From: AP-15 sp036500965
GTDB lineage: Bacteria; Pseudomonadota; Alphaproteobacteria; ATCC43930; CGMCC-115725
NCBI GenBank assembly: GCA_036500965.1
Contig: DASYBC010000090.1
Location: 27,289 to 91,288, forward strand
Reading direction: 5' to 3'
DNA: 64,000 bases
A program made the position numbers and the translations under genes. Below are positions 49,276 through 57,145 of the stretch, piece after piece (the first letter of the stretch is position 1; each line of letters starts with the position of its first letter). The notes under the pieces were generated by a model that did no database searches, was not told the origin of the DNA, and saw nothing but the letters and a program-made list of their open reading frames with translations.

Positions 49276-51324
49276 GTGTTTGTGGATTTTCCTGCTGCCG
49301 CGACGCCGGCGCTGGCCGCCGATTACTCGTCCTTCGATTGGAGGTTCCGCCAGCTTCTCGAAGCATTGCCGGCCGCGGTTTACACGACCGACGCCGAGGG
49401 CCGCCTGACCTTTTACAACCAAGCTGCGGTCGAGTTCTCAGGCCGCCGCCCGGAATTGGGCAGCGACCGCTTCTGTATCGCCTGGCGCCTGTATCGGCCC
49501 GACGGCACCCCGCTGCCGCACAACGAGTGCCCGATGGCGATGGCGCTGAGGGAAGATCGGCCGATCCGTGGCGTCGAGGCGGTCATGGAACGGCCGGACG
49601 GCACGCGCATCGATTTCATTCCGTTTCCGACCCCGCTGCACGACGCATCGGGCGCGCTGGTCGGCGCGGTCAACATGCTGGTCGACATCAGCGAGCGCAA
49701 AAGGGCCGAGGCGGTGCAGCAGCGGCTCACCGAAACCCTCGAGCAGCGGGTCGAGGAGCGCACCCGCGAGATCGCCGATGCCCTCGCCCAACTACGGGTC
49801 AGCGAGGAGCGGTTCCGGCTCTTGGTTCAGGGGGTGACCGACTACGCGATCTTCATGCTCGATCCAGACGGGCACGTGACCAACTGGAATCTCGGGGCCG
49901 AGCGCATCCACGGCTACGCCGCGCACGAGATCATCGGCCGTCACTTTTCGCAATTCTATACTGACGAGGACCGCCGCGCCGATCGCCCGGCCGCCGCCCT
50001 CGACACCGCGAGGCGCACCGGCAGCTTCGAGTTTGAGGGCTGGCGCGTGCGCCATGACGGGCGGATGTTTTGGGCAAGCGTCATCATCGACGCAATTCGC
50101 GACGAGGCCGGTCGGCTCGTTGGGTTCGCCAAGATCACCCGTGACCTGACCGAGCGGCGAGCCGCCGACGAGCACCTCCGCCAAGCACAGAAGATGGAGG
50201 CGGTCGGGCAGCTGACCGGCGGCGTCGCCCATGACTTCAACAATCTCCTGACCGCGATTATCGGCAACCTGGAGATGCTCGCGACCGTGTTGCCCGAGCA
50301 CGGTCCCGGCCGCCGTTACGCCGACGCCGCGTTGCGCGCGGCGCTGCGCGGGTCGCGGCTGACGCAGCAGCTGCTCGCCTTCTCCCGCCGCCAGGAGATC
50401 CGGCCGCAGATCGTCAGCATCAATGAAGTGCTGCGCGAGACTTTGATTTTGTGCCAGAAAACGCTCGGCGAAGGGATCGAGGTCGAGCTGCGTCTGCAGC
50501 CCGACATTTGGATGTGCTTTATCGATCCGACCCAGTTGGAAGCGGCGGTTCTTAACCTTGCCGCGAACGCGCGCGATGCGATGGACCTTTCGGGGCGGTT
50601 GACGATCGCCAGCGAAAACCTGACCGCGGGCGGCGGCGAAGGGATCGATCTGGCGGCCGGCGAGTATGTGGTCGTGTCGGTCAGCGACACCGGTTGCGGA
50701 ATGAGCGCCGATGTGCTGGCGCGGGTCTTCGAGCCGTTTTACACGACCAAGGAGGTCGGCAAGGGAACCGGGCTCGGCCTCAGCCAGGTCTACGGCTTTG
50801 CCAAGCAATCGGGCGGCGCCGCCCGGATCGAGAGCCGTCACGGCGTCGGGACAACGGTGCGCATCTATCTGCCGCGGAAGGATGGGTTTCCAGCCGAGTC
50901 GGAGCCGCCGTCGGACGGGCCGCTCGCCGCGACGCGCGGCAGGGCGACAATCCTTGTGGTCGAGGACGACGCCGATGTCCGGGAGACGACTGTCGCGATG
51001 CTGGCGGACCTCGGCTATCGGGCATTGGTCGCGCAAACCGGGCCCGAGGCGCTGGCCGTGCTGCGCACCGAGAACGCCGTCGATCTGCTGTTCACCGATC
51101 TGGTCATGCCTGCCGGCATGAGCGGCATCGATCTGGCCCACACGGCGAGCCGGCTGCGGCCCCAGTTGAAGATCCTGCTGACCTCGGGCTATCCGGGCTT
51201 GATGCGGGAAGCGCTGTCGCAGGGCGAAGAATTCCCATTCCTTGCCAAACCCTTCGGTGCGCCGAGCTTGGAGCGGATGCTCGCGGAGGTCATGGGCGAG
51301 GGTCCGCGGCGGAGGCAGGCATGA
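49276..51324 (+). CDS. Hybrid sensor histidine kinase (PAS-PAS-HisKA-HATPase-REC)
   Basis: A 682-residue cytoplasmic signalling protein with no TM segments. PAS 1 spans about residues 20-140 (LLEALPAAVYTTDAEGRLTFYNQAA). A coiled-coil linker with ERVEERTREIADALAQL follows, then PAS 2 at about 175-295 (GVTDYAIFMLDPDGHVTNWNLGAERI). HisKA has its phosphoacceptor in GGVAHDFNNLLTAIIGNLEM near residue 318. The HATPase has N and G boxes (NLAANARDAM, SDTGCGM, GTGLGLSQVYGF), and the receiver is at 557-675 (VVEDDADV, phosphoacceptor LFTDLVMP near 607). Start is GTG. It lies opposite and between purQ and purS, and its 3' end overlaps purS by 35 bases. Confidence 0.92.
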   Translation: MFVDFPAAATPALAADYSSFDWRFRQLLEALPAAVYTTDAEGRLTFYNQAAVEFSGRRPELGSDRFCIAWRLYRPDGTPLPHNECPMAMALREDRPIRGVEAVMERPDGTRIDFIPFPTPLHDASGALVGAVNMLVDISERKRAEAVQQRLTETLEQRVEERTREIADALAQLRVSEERFRLLVQGVTDYAIFMLDPDGHVTNWNLGAERIHGYAAHEIIGRHFSQFYTDEDRRADRPAAALDTARRTGSFEFEGWRVRHDGRMFWASVIIDAIRDEAGRLVGFAKITRDLTERRAADEHLRQAQKMEAVGQLTGGVAHDFNNLLTAIIGNLEMLATVLPEHGPGRRYADAALRAALRGSRLTQQLLAFSRRQEIRPQIVSINEVLRETLILCQKTLGEGIEVELRLQPDIWMCFIDPTQLEAAVLNLAANARDAMDLSGRLTIASENLTAGGGEGIDLAAGEYVVVSVSDTGCGMSADVLARVFEPFYTTKEVGKGTGLGLSQVYGFAKQSGGAARIESRHGVGTTVRIYLPRKDGFPAESEPPSDGPLAATRGRATILVVEDDADVRETTVAMLADLGYRALVAQTGPEALAVLRTENAVDLLFTDLVMPAGMSGIDLAHTASRLRPQLKILLTSGYPGLMREALSQGEEFPFLAKPFGAPSLERMLAEVMGEGPRRRQA

Positions 51325-51562
51325 TGTCGATCGAATAATCTTCGATGACCGGGTTGGCGAGCAGCTGGCGGCACATCGCCTCGACCTGCTCACGGGCGCG
51401 CGAGGCGTCGGTCTCGGCGAGATCGATTTCGATCAGCTTGCCTTGGCGCACCGCGCCGATGCCGGCAAAGCCCAGCGCCGCGAGCGCGTTGCCGATCGCC
51501 CGCCCTTGCGGGTCGAGCACGCCGGGCTTCAAAGCGACGCGGACCAGCACTTTCGTGATCAT
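51290..51562 (-). CDS. purS: Phosphoribosylformylglycinamidine synthase subunit PurS
   Basis: A 90-residue small subunit that bridges PurL and PurQ and helps ammonia transfer. The pattern VLVRVALKPGVLDPQGRAIGNAL, then ALGFAGIGAVRQGKLIEIDL and EQVEAMCRQLLANPVIEDYSI matches PurS closely. It lies inside a longer reading frame whose upstream part is spurious; the ATG at 51562 gives the expected length. It overlaps the convergent histidine kinase gene by 35 bases. purQ would normally follow directly. Confidence 0.92.
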   Translation of the reverse strand: MITKVLVRVALKPGVLDPQGRAIGNALAALGFAGIGAVRQGKLIEIDLAETDASRAREQVEAMCRQLLANPVIEDYSIDIMPASAADPRP

Positions 51563-51585
51563 GGCCGGGGCCGGATCATCCTGGG

Positions 51586-52335
51586 TCATCCGACGCTGAC
51601 ATCCTGCCACGGCGTCGTCTCGGGCAGCCATCCGGCAAACCGGAAGGCAGCCCGGCGATCGGAGCCGTCGCGCGCCGGCAGCGCAATGATCGCGCTCGAT
51701 ACCGTGCCGTAGCCGTCGGTGCGAAAGCGCATCGCCGCACTCGGCGGCTCGCCGGGCGGGGCGCGCGTGCTGCCCAGCAGCTCCTGCCAGGCGAGCCAAT
51801 CGCCGCGATCGGGCTCGGGCGCGGGCCACTCGCGAAACGCCGGCATCGCCAATTCGAGCCGCCGCGTGCCGAGATCGTCGAGCTCGCCGGCGGCGATCAG
51901 CGACAGCCCCTCTTTCAGCGGGTGAAGTTCGATCCGGGCGCCGCCGGCGTGGCGCAGCCAAAACCCGTCGCGCTCGTCGGCGACAATCAGATTGAAGCTG
52001 CGATAGGAATCGGGGTTGAGATGGGACAGGGCCTCGGCGGCGGCCACGGCATCGGCATGGTCGAGCGCCTCCAGGACCAGCTCGCCGCGCGACCGCCGCC
52101 CGGGAGCCGGGCCGAGCGAGCCGGTGCGGTTCAGGACCGCCGCGGCGACACCCCAATCGTTGATCCCGAGCCACGAGCCGCCGGCCAGGACGTCGAGCCC
52201 GGCGACCACCTCCGGCCGGTCCGGCCAGTGCCGGGCCGGCGCCTGCCACGGCCGATCGACCATCTCGTCGCGATTGGCCCCGATGATGACCGGCCAGGCG
52301 TGGTCGGGCCGGCGCAGAATCACCACCGTGCACAT
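51586..52335 (-). CDS. NRDE/TANGO2-family protein
   Basis: A 249-residue member of the NRDE (transport and Golgi organization 2-like) family, widespread but of uncertain biochemical function. TANGO2 homologues have been linked to heme or lipid handling. The family begins with a cysteine that follows the initiator Met (MCTVVIL), and the NRDE motif is GANRDEMVDRPW near residue 20, followed by GGSWLGINDWGVAAAVLNR. The ATG at 52335 places Cys2 at the mature N-terminus, as in Ntn-type hydrolases. It is 23 bases upstream of purS on the same strand. Confidence 0.87.
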   Translation of the reverse strand: MCTVVILRRPDHAWPVIIGANRDEMVDRPWQAPARHWPDRPEVVAGLDVLAGGSWLGINDWGVAAAVLNRTGSLGPAPGRRSRGELVLEALDHADAVAAAEALSHLNPDSYRSFNLIVADERDGFWLRHAGGARIELHPLKEGLSLIAAGELDDLGTRRLELAMPAFREWPAPEPDRGDWLAWQELLGSTRAPPGEPPSAAMRFRTDGYGTVSSAIIALPARDGSDRRAAFRFAGWLPETTPWQDVSVG

Positions 52336-52443
52336 CTTCAGCCAACAACCTCGGACAATCCCCGCTTGCCGATGTAAAATCGCCGCGCCATATCGCGCGG
52401 ACAGACGATTTCGGTATGCCGCACAGCTTGGGACGAGAGGGCC

Positions 52444-52764
52444 ATGACCACTTTTGCCGACCGCGAGAAGGAATTCGAGAACCGGTTCAAGCACGATGAG
52501 GAGCTGCGGTTCAAGGTCACCGCGCGCCGCAACCGGATGCTCGGGTTGTGGGCAGCCGAGCGCCTTGGCCTTGGCGCGGGTGAGGCCGAAGCATATGCGA
52601 AAGACCTGGTCGCGACCCAATTCCAGGCGGGCGGCGACCAGCGCGTCATCGACAAGCTCTTCGCCGACCTAGCCGCCCAGGACCCGGGCATGACCCCGTC
52701 ACGCATTGCCTTCGAGCTCGAGCATTTCGCCGAACAGGCCAAGGAGCAGCTGATGAAGGAGTAG
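52444..52764 (+). CDS. DUF1476 protein, ATP synthase zeta inhibitor subunit
   Basis: A 106-residue helical protein: FADREKEFENRFKHDEELRFKVTARRNRMLGLWAAERLGL then a four-helix bundle ending AEQAKEQLMKE. In Alphaproteobacteria, zeta inserts its N-terminal segment into the F1 catalytic interface to block ATP hydrolysis. The length and the FKHDEELRFK segment match closely. It often lies near pur genes in this class, which agrees with the purS gene nearby. It is divergent from the NRDE gene. Confidence 0.93.
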   Translation: MTTFADREKEFENRFKHDEELRFKVTARRNRMLGLWAAERLGLGAGEAEAYAKDLVATQFQAGGDQRVIDKLFADLAAQDPGMTPSRIAFELEHFAEQAKEQLMKE

Positions 52765-52771
52765 AGCCCGC

Positions 52772-53650
52772 TCACACCGGCCGGTCGCCCTTGACCGTCA
52801 CCCGATGGCCGGAGCGGGTGTGCGGCCAGTAATCCCACATCGCATGGTGCTGGACGCAGCGATTGTCCCAGAAGGCGATCGAGTTCTCCTGCCAGCGGAA
52901 GCGGCACTGGAACAATGGGTTGGCCATGTGCTCGTAGAGATAATTGAGGATCGCCTCGCTCTCGTCGAGGGGGACGCCGAGGATCCGCCGCGTAAACCCC
53001 TTGTTGACATAGAGCGCCTTGCGCCGGGTCACCGGGTGGGTGCGCACGACCGGGTGCTCGGCGCGCGGATATTCGGGCTTGTCGGCGATGCCGTAATTCG
53101 CGTACTGGCCGCGGTAGTGATCGCCGCTGTGCTCGGCTTGGAGACCGTCGAGATAAGCCTTCATGCGCTCCGACAGCGCGTCGTAGGCGGCATACATGCT
53201 GGCGAACAAGGTGTCGCCGCCATGCGGCGGGCATTGGCGGATATAGAGAATGCTGCCCATCGGCGGCTCGGGATCGCACGACACATCGGTGTGCCAGCCC
53301 TCGCCATTGGCGCGCGGTGAATCCTTGTCGGCGTGGATGATCATCAGTTCGGGCTTGCCCGGCTCCGAGGGTGCGGCCGGGTGAATGTGCAGCTCGCCGA
53401 ACAGCCGGCCAAAGGCCAGGTGCTGATCGTCGGTCAGATGCTGGTCGCGGAAAAAGATCACCGAATTCTCGGCCAGCGCGCGATGGATCTCGTCGAGGGT
53501 GCGGTTGCCGAGCGGCTGCGCCAGATCGACCCCGCCGATCTCGCCGCCGATGATCGGCGTCAGCTTGTCGACGGTGATCGTGTCGTACGGGCCGGCATCA
53601 TCGGCGGTGTATTTGATGCGCGGTCCATTGCGGCGGCGCAGCGAGCTCAT
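52772..53650 (-). CDS. TauD/TfdA-family dioxygenase
   Basis: A 292-residue Fe(II)/2-oxoglutarate dioxygenase. GGEIGGVDLAQPLGNRTLDEIHRAL near residue 35 and NSVIFFRDQHLTDDQHLAFGRLFG are typical. The iron ligands are in GEGWHTDVSCDPEPP (HxD, near residue 120) and CVQHHAMWDYWPHTRSGHRVT (distal His and the 2-oxoglutarate-binding Arg, near residue 265). This arrangement matches taurine/alpha-ketoglutarate dioxygenases, but the substrate is unknown. It is convergent with the DUF1476 gene, 8 bases apart. A diverged purB 3'-end copy lies directly upstream. Confidence 0.93.
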   Translation of the reverse strand: MSSLRRRNGPRIKYTADDAGPYDTITVDKLTPIIGGEIGGVDLAQPLGNRTLDEIHRALAENSVIFFRDQHLTDDQHLAFGRLFGELHIHPAAPSEPGKPELMIIHADKDSPRANGEGWHTDVSCDPEPPMGSILYIRQCPPHGGDTLFASMYAAYDALSERMKAYLDGLQAEHSGDHYRGQYANYGIADKPEYPRAEHPVVRTHPVTRRKALYVNKGFTRRILGVPLDESEAILNYLYEHMANPLFQCRFRWQENSIAFWDNRCVQHHAMWDYWPHTRSGHRVTVKGDRPV

Positions 53651-53674
53651 GATGCTTCTCCTCTCGTGCGGTTA

Positions 53675-53752
53675 TTTCGCCGCAAACGCGGCGGAAGATC
53701 GTATCGACATGGTTCAGATGATGGCGGTGTCGAACGGCCCGTCGATCGCCGC
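53675..53752 (-). pseudogene. Second, diverged copy of the purB 3' end
   Basis: About 78 bases that align, in the same orientation, with the last 80 bases of purB (54534-54613). Shared blocks include TTCGCCG, CGGCG, AGATCGT, GGTGTCGAAC and GTCGATCG, and roughly four bases in five match by eye with one single-base gap. Translated, it reads HHLNHVDTIFRRVCGE against YHLKHVNTIFRRVFGE in purB. A frame break and the lack of any upstream purB sequence make it a remnant. Together with purB it brackets the SLATT-like gene as a direct repeat. Confidence 0.8.
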
Positions 53753-53776
53753 AAGTCGGCGAGGGGCGATCTACCC

Positions 53777-54433
53777 TCACGCTTCCGCCGTGGGATGAAA
53801 CCAGGGGAAGGTGATGAGCTGCGCGAAGATTTTCTGGCCCAAGCCGACGTGATAAATCTGGTCGCGGCCATAGCCGCGCGCTTCCGCTTCCTCATTGTGG
53901 CAGATCACGTTCAAGGCGTCCAGCGCGGTCGGCTCGCCTTTTTCGAACGCTAAGCGTCTAGCTTTCAGTTCTGCGAGCCGCCGGTCGTCGACAGCGCTAG
54001 ACTGAGCAAGCGCAAGTTCGACAGCAAGATCGGAGAACCGCTCGGCGAGCTTGTCGTGCTCGCGGGCGTTCTCGGGAAGGGCAAAGACCAGGTCGAGCGC
54101 CGTTGCGATCGCCACCACAAGAGCGGCGATTTGACCAACCCCTGTCTTGTTGCCGATTAGGGCGAAAAAAGCGGCACTGCCGCCAACTACGGCGACCAGC
54201 ATCGCGATCCTGTGCATGACGTCAAAAAACGCGCGTCGCTTGGTGTGATAGCGGATCGACTTGTGCACGGCGAAATCGAGTGCGATCAACTCGCCCGTCG
54301 CTTCCTCGGCGGAGGCGGCGTCTTGGGCGCTGGAACCCGGTCGCCCACTTGCGGGGGCACGGGTAGTTCGCGCGTCGGAGGGCCGGTCGGTTCTTTCGGC
54401 GGGCGCCCCGGAGGTCGATTCTTCTGCACTCAT
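53777..54433 (-). CDS. Two-TM SLATT-like protein of unknown function
   Basis: A 218-residue protein with a disordered Ser/Thr/Ala/Pro-rich N-terminus (about 45 residues). A helix-rich core contains SIRYHTKRRAFFDVMHRIAM, then two adjacent hydrophobic segments (IAMLVAVVGGSAAFFALIG and IAALVVAIATALDLVFALPENA) and a charged helix AREHDKLAERFSDLAVELALAQ. This order of YHxKR plus two TMs plus an HxxLxxRFxxL helix is that of SLATT-type effector proteins, which accompany nucleotide-sensing or conflict genes. No such partner is adjacent. A GGAGG precedes the ATG. It sits between the two purB 3'-end copies. Confidence 0.6.
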   Translation of the reverse strand: MSAEESTSGAPAERTDRPSDARTTRAPASGRPGSSAQDAASAEEATGELIALDFAVHKSIRYHTKRRAFFDVMHRIAMLVAVVGGSAAFFALIGNKTGVGQIAALVVAIATALDLVFALPENAREHDKLAERFSDLAVELALAQSSAVDDRRLAELKARRLAFEKGEPTALDALNVICHNEEAEARGYGRDQIYHVGLGQKIFAQLITFPWFHPTAEA

Positions 54434-54527
54434 TGCCTCCTCGATATGGGCGAGCTAAGCAGATTTGCGACCATCTCGGGCCAAGACCGATAATGGGCAA
54501 CCTGGAAATTCGCTAGGATCGGCAGAT

Positions 54528-55826
54528 TTACGGTTCGCCGAAGACACGGCGAAAGATCGTGTTCACATGCTTGAGATGGTAATCGGTGTCGAACACCGCG
54601 TCGATCGTCTGCGCCGATAGATAGCGCCCGATCTCCGGGTCCTGCTTCAGCAGATCGGCGAAGCGGCCGGCGTCGTGCCAGGCAGCCATCGCGTGGCGCT
54701 GGACCGCGGCATAGGCGTCCTCGCGGCTCATCCCGGCCTGGGTCAGGGCCAGCAGCACGCGCTGCGAATCGACGAGCCCGCCCAGCGATTCGAGGTTCTG
54801 CCGCATGCGCTCGGGATGAACCACCAGCAGGTCGATTAGCCCCGCCAGCCGGGCCAAGGCGAAATCGAGAGCGATCGTCGCGTCGGGCGCGATGACCCGC
54901 TCGACCGAAGAGTGCGAGATGTCGCGCTCGTGCCAAGTCACGACGTTTTCGAGCGCCGGAGCAACGGTCGAGCGGATCAGCCGCGACAGCCCGGTCAGAT
55001 TTTCCGACAGGACCGGGTTGCGCTTGTGCGGCATCGCCGAGGAGCCTTTTTGCCCTATTGCGAAATATTCCTCGGCCTCGCGCAATTCGGTGCGCTGCAG
55101 ATGGCGGATCTCGGTCGCCAGCCGCTCGATGCCGGCGGCGATCAGCGCCAGAGCCATGAAAAACGCCGCGTGGCGGTCGCGCGGGATGATCTGGGTCGAG
55201 ACCGGCTCCGGCATTAGGCCGAGCTTGTCGGCGACATAGGCTTCGACCCGCGGGTCGATATTGGCGAAGGTGCCGACGGCGCCGGAAATCTGGCAGGTCG
55301 CGATCTCTCTTCTGGCGGTGACGAGGCGCTCGCGGTCGCGGGCGAATTCGGCCCAATGCCCGGCGAGCTTCAGGCCGAAGGTCGTCGGCTCGGCGTGGAT
55401 GCCGTGGCTGCGGGCGACGATCGGCGTCATTTTGTGTTCAATGGCGCGCCGCTTCAGCGCCGCCAGCAGCGCATCGGTATCGGCAAGCAGCACGTCGGCG
55501 GCCTGGGTCAGCTGCACCGCGAGACAGGTGTCGAGCACATCGCTCGACGTCATCCCCTGATGGATGAAGCGCGCCTCGGGCCCGACATGCTCGGCCACAT
55601 TGGTCAGAAAGGCGATGGTCTCGTGATGGACCTCGCGCTCGATCTCGCGGATGCGGTCGAGGTCAAAGGCGCCGCGCTCGCGCAGCGCTCGGGCAACGCC
55701 CTTGGGGATGACCCCCAGCCTTTCTTGGGCCTCGCAGGCATAGGCCTCGATGTCGAGCTGGATGCGGAAATAGTTCTCCGGCGCCCAGATCGCCGTCATC
55801 TCGGGCCGGCTGTAGCGCGGGATCAT
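54528..55826 (-). CDS. purB: Adenylosuccinate lyase
   Basis: A 432-residue enzyme that acts twice in purine synthesis, cleaving SAICAR to AICAR and adenylosuccinate to AMP. The signature GSSAMPHKRNPVLSENL near residue 265 (flexible loop with the catalytic serine) and MTSSDVLDTCLAVQL near residue 91 are clear, with the C-terminal DTDYHLKHVNTIFRRVFGEP. The ATG overlaps the upstream acetyltransferase stop (ATGA). The last 80 bases are present a second time at 53675-53752. Confidence 0.97.
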   Translation of the reverse strand: MIPRYSRPEMTAIWAPENYFRIQLDIEAYACEAQERLGVIPKGVARALRERGAFDLDRIREIEREVHHETIAFLTNVAEHVGPEARFIHQGMTSSDVLDTCLAVQLTQAADVLLADTDALLAALKRRAIEHKMTPIVARSHGIHAEPTTFGLKLAGHWAEFARDRERLVTARREIATCQISGAVGTFANIDPRVEAYVADKLGLMPEPVSTQIIPRDRHAAFFMALALIAAGIERLATEIRHLQRTELREAEEYFAIGQKGSSAMPHKRNPVLSENLTGLSRLIRSTVAPALENVVTWHERDISHSSVERVIAPDATIALDFALARLAGLIDLLVVHPERMRQNLESLGGLVDSQRVLLALTQAGMSREDAYAAVQRHAMAAWHDAGRFADLLKQDPEIGRYLSAQTIDAVFDTDYHLKHVNTIFRRVFGEP

Positions 55827-56347
55827 GGTTGCGGCGCCTCTGTCGACAGCAGCGGCTTGGCCATCAGCACCTCATCCCAATAGCGTCCGTTCTGCTTCAG
55901 GGAGTTGCGTTCCAGCCCGTATTCGACAAAGCCGAGGCGGGCATAAAGACGGTGCGCCGGCTCGTTGTCCCTGATCACATTCAGCTGAACCACTTCGACG
56001 CACTGCCGGGCATGGTCGATCACCGCCTCGACGAGCCGCTTTCCGAGGCCGCCCGATCTCGCTCTCGGCCGCACATACATGCCCCAGAGCACTCCCTTAT
56101 GCGCCTCCTTGCGGGCATGTCTGGTGAAGAAGCCAACGATGCCGAGCAGATCGTCGCCGTCGAACGCGCCGAGCATGGTGGAGTCCGCGATCTGGTCGGC
56201 AAACCACTGCAAGGGCTCGGCGCTTTCCTCGCCGAAGGTGCTGCCGAACGCATCCGGGTCGCGCTCCAGCGCTTCGAGCCGGATCTCCCGATAGAGAGCG
56301 GCATCTTCCGCCAGCAAGCGGCGAATTTTCACTTCGGCCGGGCTCAC
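55823..56347 (-). CDS. GNAT-family N-acetyltransferase
   Basis: A 174-residue acetyltransferase. The core pattern includes VKIRRLLAEDAALYREIRLEALERDP, then LGIVGFFTRHARKEAHKGVLWGMYVRPRARSGGLGKRLVEAVIDHARQ (residues 87-134), with the acetyl-CoA loop RARSGGLG near residue 116, and NEPAHRLYARLGFVEYG. The substrate is unknown. I use the GTG at 56347, adjacent to the upstream pseudouridine synthase stop; an in-frame ATG at 56386 would overlap that gene. Its stop overlaps the purB start. Confidence 0.83.
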   Translation of the reverse strand: MSPAEVKIRRLLAEDAALYREIRLEALERDPDAFGSTFGEESAEPLQWFADQIADSTMLGAFDGDDLLGIVGFFTRHARKEAHKGVLWGMYVRPRARSGGLGKRLVEAVIDHARQCVEVVQLNVIRDNEPAHRLYARLGFVEYGLERNSLKQNGRYWDEVLMAKPLLSTEAPQP

Positions 56348-56348
56348 A

Positions 56349-57023
56349 TCATCTCCGCGCCAAAGAAATCTCGGCAGCCGGATCATAGCCGAGCCGCCCA
56401 AGCGCGGCGAGCATATGCGGCGGCACCGGGGCGGTGACGGCGACCGGCGGCCGGGCCGGATAGAGCGGCAAGGAGATCGCACGGGCGTGCAGCAGCAACG
56501 GTCCGGCGCCTCCTCTCTCGGCGTATACAGGATCGCCGGTGACCGGGCAGCCGAGCTCCGCGCAGTGGACGCGGATCTGATGGGTGCGCCCGGTGCGCGG
56601 GCGCAATTCGAGCCATGCCCGGCCAGGCGCGGCGCCGAGCACCCGATAGTCGGTGACCGCGCGCTGACCTGCGGGGTCGCTGACCATGCGCCAGCCGGCG
56701 CCGCGGGAGAGCTTCTTGAGCCCGGTCTCGATCCGGCCTTCAGTTTCCGATGGGGCGCCGATGACGACGGCCCAGTAGACCTTCTCGACCTTGCCCTCGG
56801 CGAACAGCGCGCCGAGCCGCCGTAAGGCCTTGGGATGACGGCCGAGGACGAGGCAGCCGCTGGTGTCACGATCGAGGCGGTGAGCGAGGGCTGGGGGGTG
56901 CGGCAGACCGAAGCGCAATTCGGGGAATTGGCTTTCAAGGTTCCGCCCGCCGCCTGGGCCGGGATGCACGGCGATCCCGGCGGGCTTGTCGATCACCAGA
57001 ACGAGACCGTCGCGATAAAGCAC
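56349..57023 (-). CDS. RluA-family pseudouridine synthase
   Basis: A 224-residue synthase that isomerises uridine in rRNA or tRNA. The catalytic aspartate lies in LAHRLDRDTSGCLVLGRHPKA near residue 53, with RPRTGRTHQIRVHCAELGCPVTGDPVY later. It has no S4 domain, so it resembles TruC/RluA more than RluD. The start is taken as the GTG at 57023 (VLYRDGLVLVIDKPAGIAVHPG), because the frame upstream runs into a palindromic repeat (57048-57083) and then into the next gene. Confidence 0.88.
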   Translation of the reverse strand: MLYRDGLVLVIDKPAGIAVHPGPGGGRNLESQFPELRFGLPHPPALAHRLDRDTSGCLVLGRHPKALRRLGALFAEGKVEKVYWAVVIGAPSETEGRIETGLKKLSRGAGWRMVSDPAGQRAVTDYRVLGAAPGRAWLELRPRTGRTHQIRVHCAELGCPVTGDPVYAERGGAGPLLLHARAISLPLYPARPPVAVTAPVPPHMLAALGRLGYDPAAEISLARR

Positions 57024-57047
57024 CCGGCTAGCGAGCGGTTGCCGCCC

Positions 57048-57083
57048 CTCACCCCAACCCTCTCCCCGCAAGCGGGGCGAGGG
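57048..57083. repeat. Palindromic repeat before the pseudouridine synthase start
   Basis: CCCTCTCCCCGC (57058-57069) pairs with GCGGGGCGAGGG (57072-57083) with one mismatch, preceded by CCCTCACCCC at 57046-57055. It is the same type as the nested palindrome at 657-756, which has the same CCCTCACCC and CTCTCCCGC blocks. Its outer partner arm is missing. It lies 25 bases upstream of the proposed GTG start in the same orientation class. Confidence 0.7.
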
Positions 57084-57145
57084 AGCGCGCTGCGGCGCGA
57101 CCAGCCTCGACGAAGGCAGAGCTGCCCCTCCTGGCAACTGCCCTG

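Noticed and set aside
51563..52348. Longer frame extending purS upstream by about 260 residues
   Set aside because: PurS is a small protein; the extension is antisense-frame translation of the NRDE gene. The ATG at 51562 gives the expected length.
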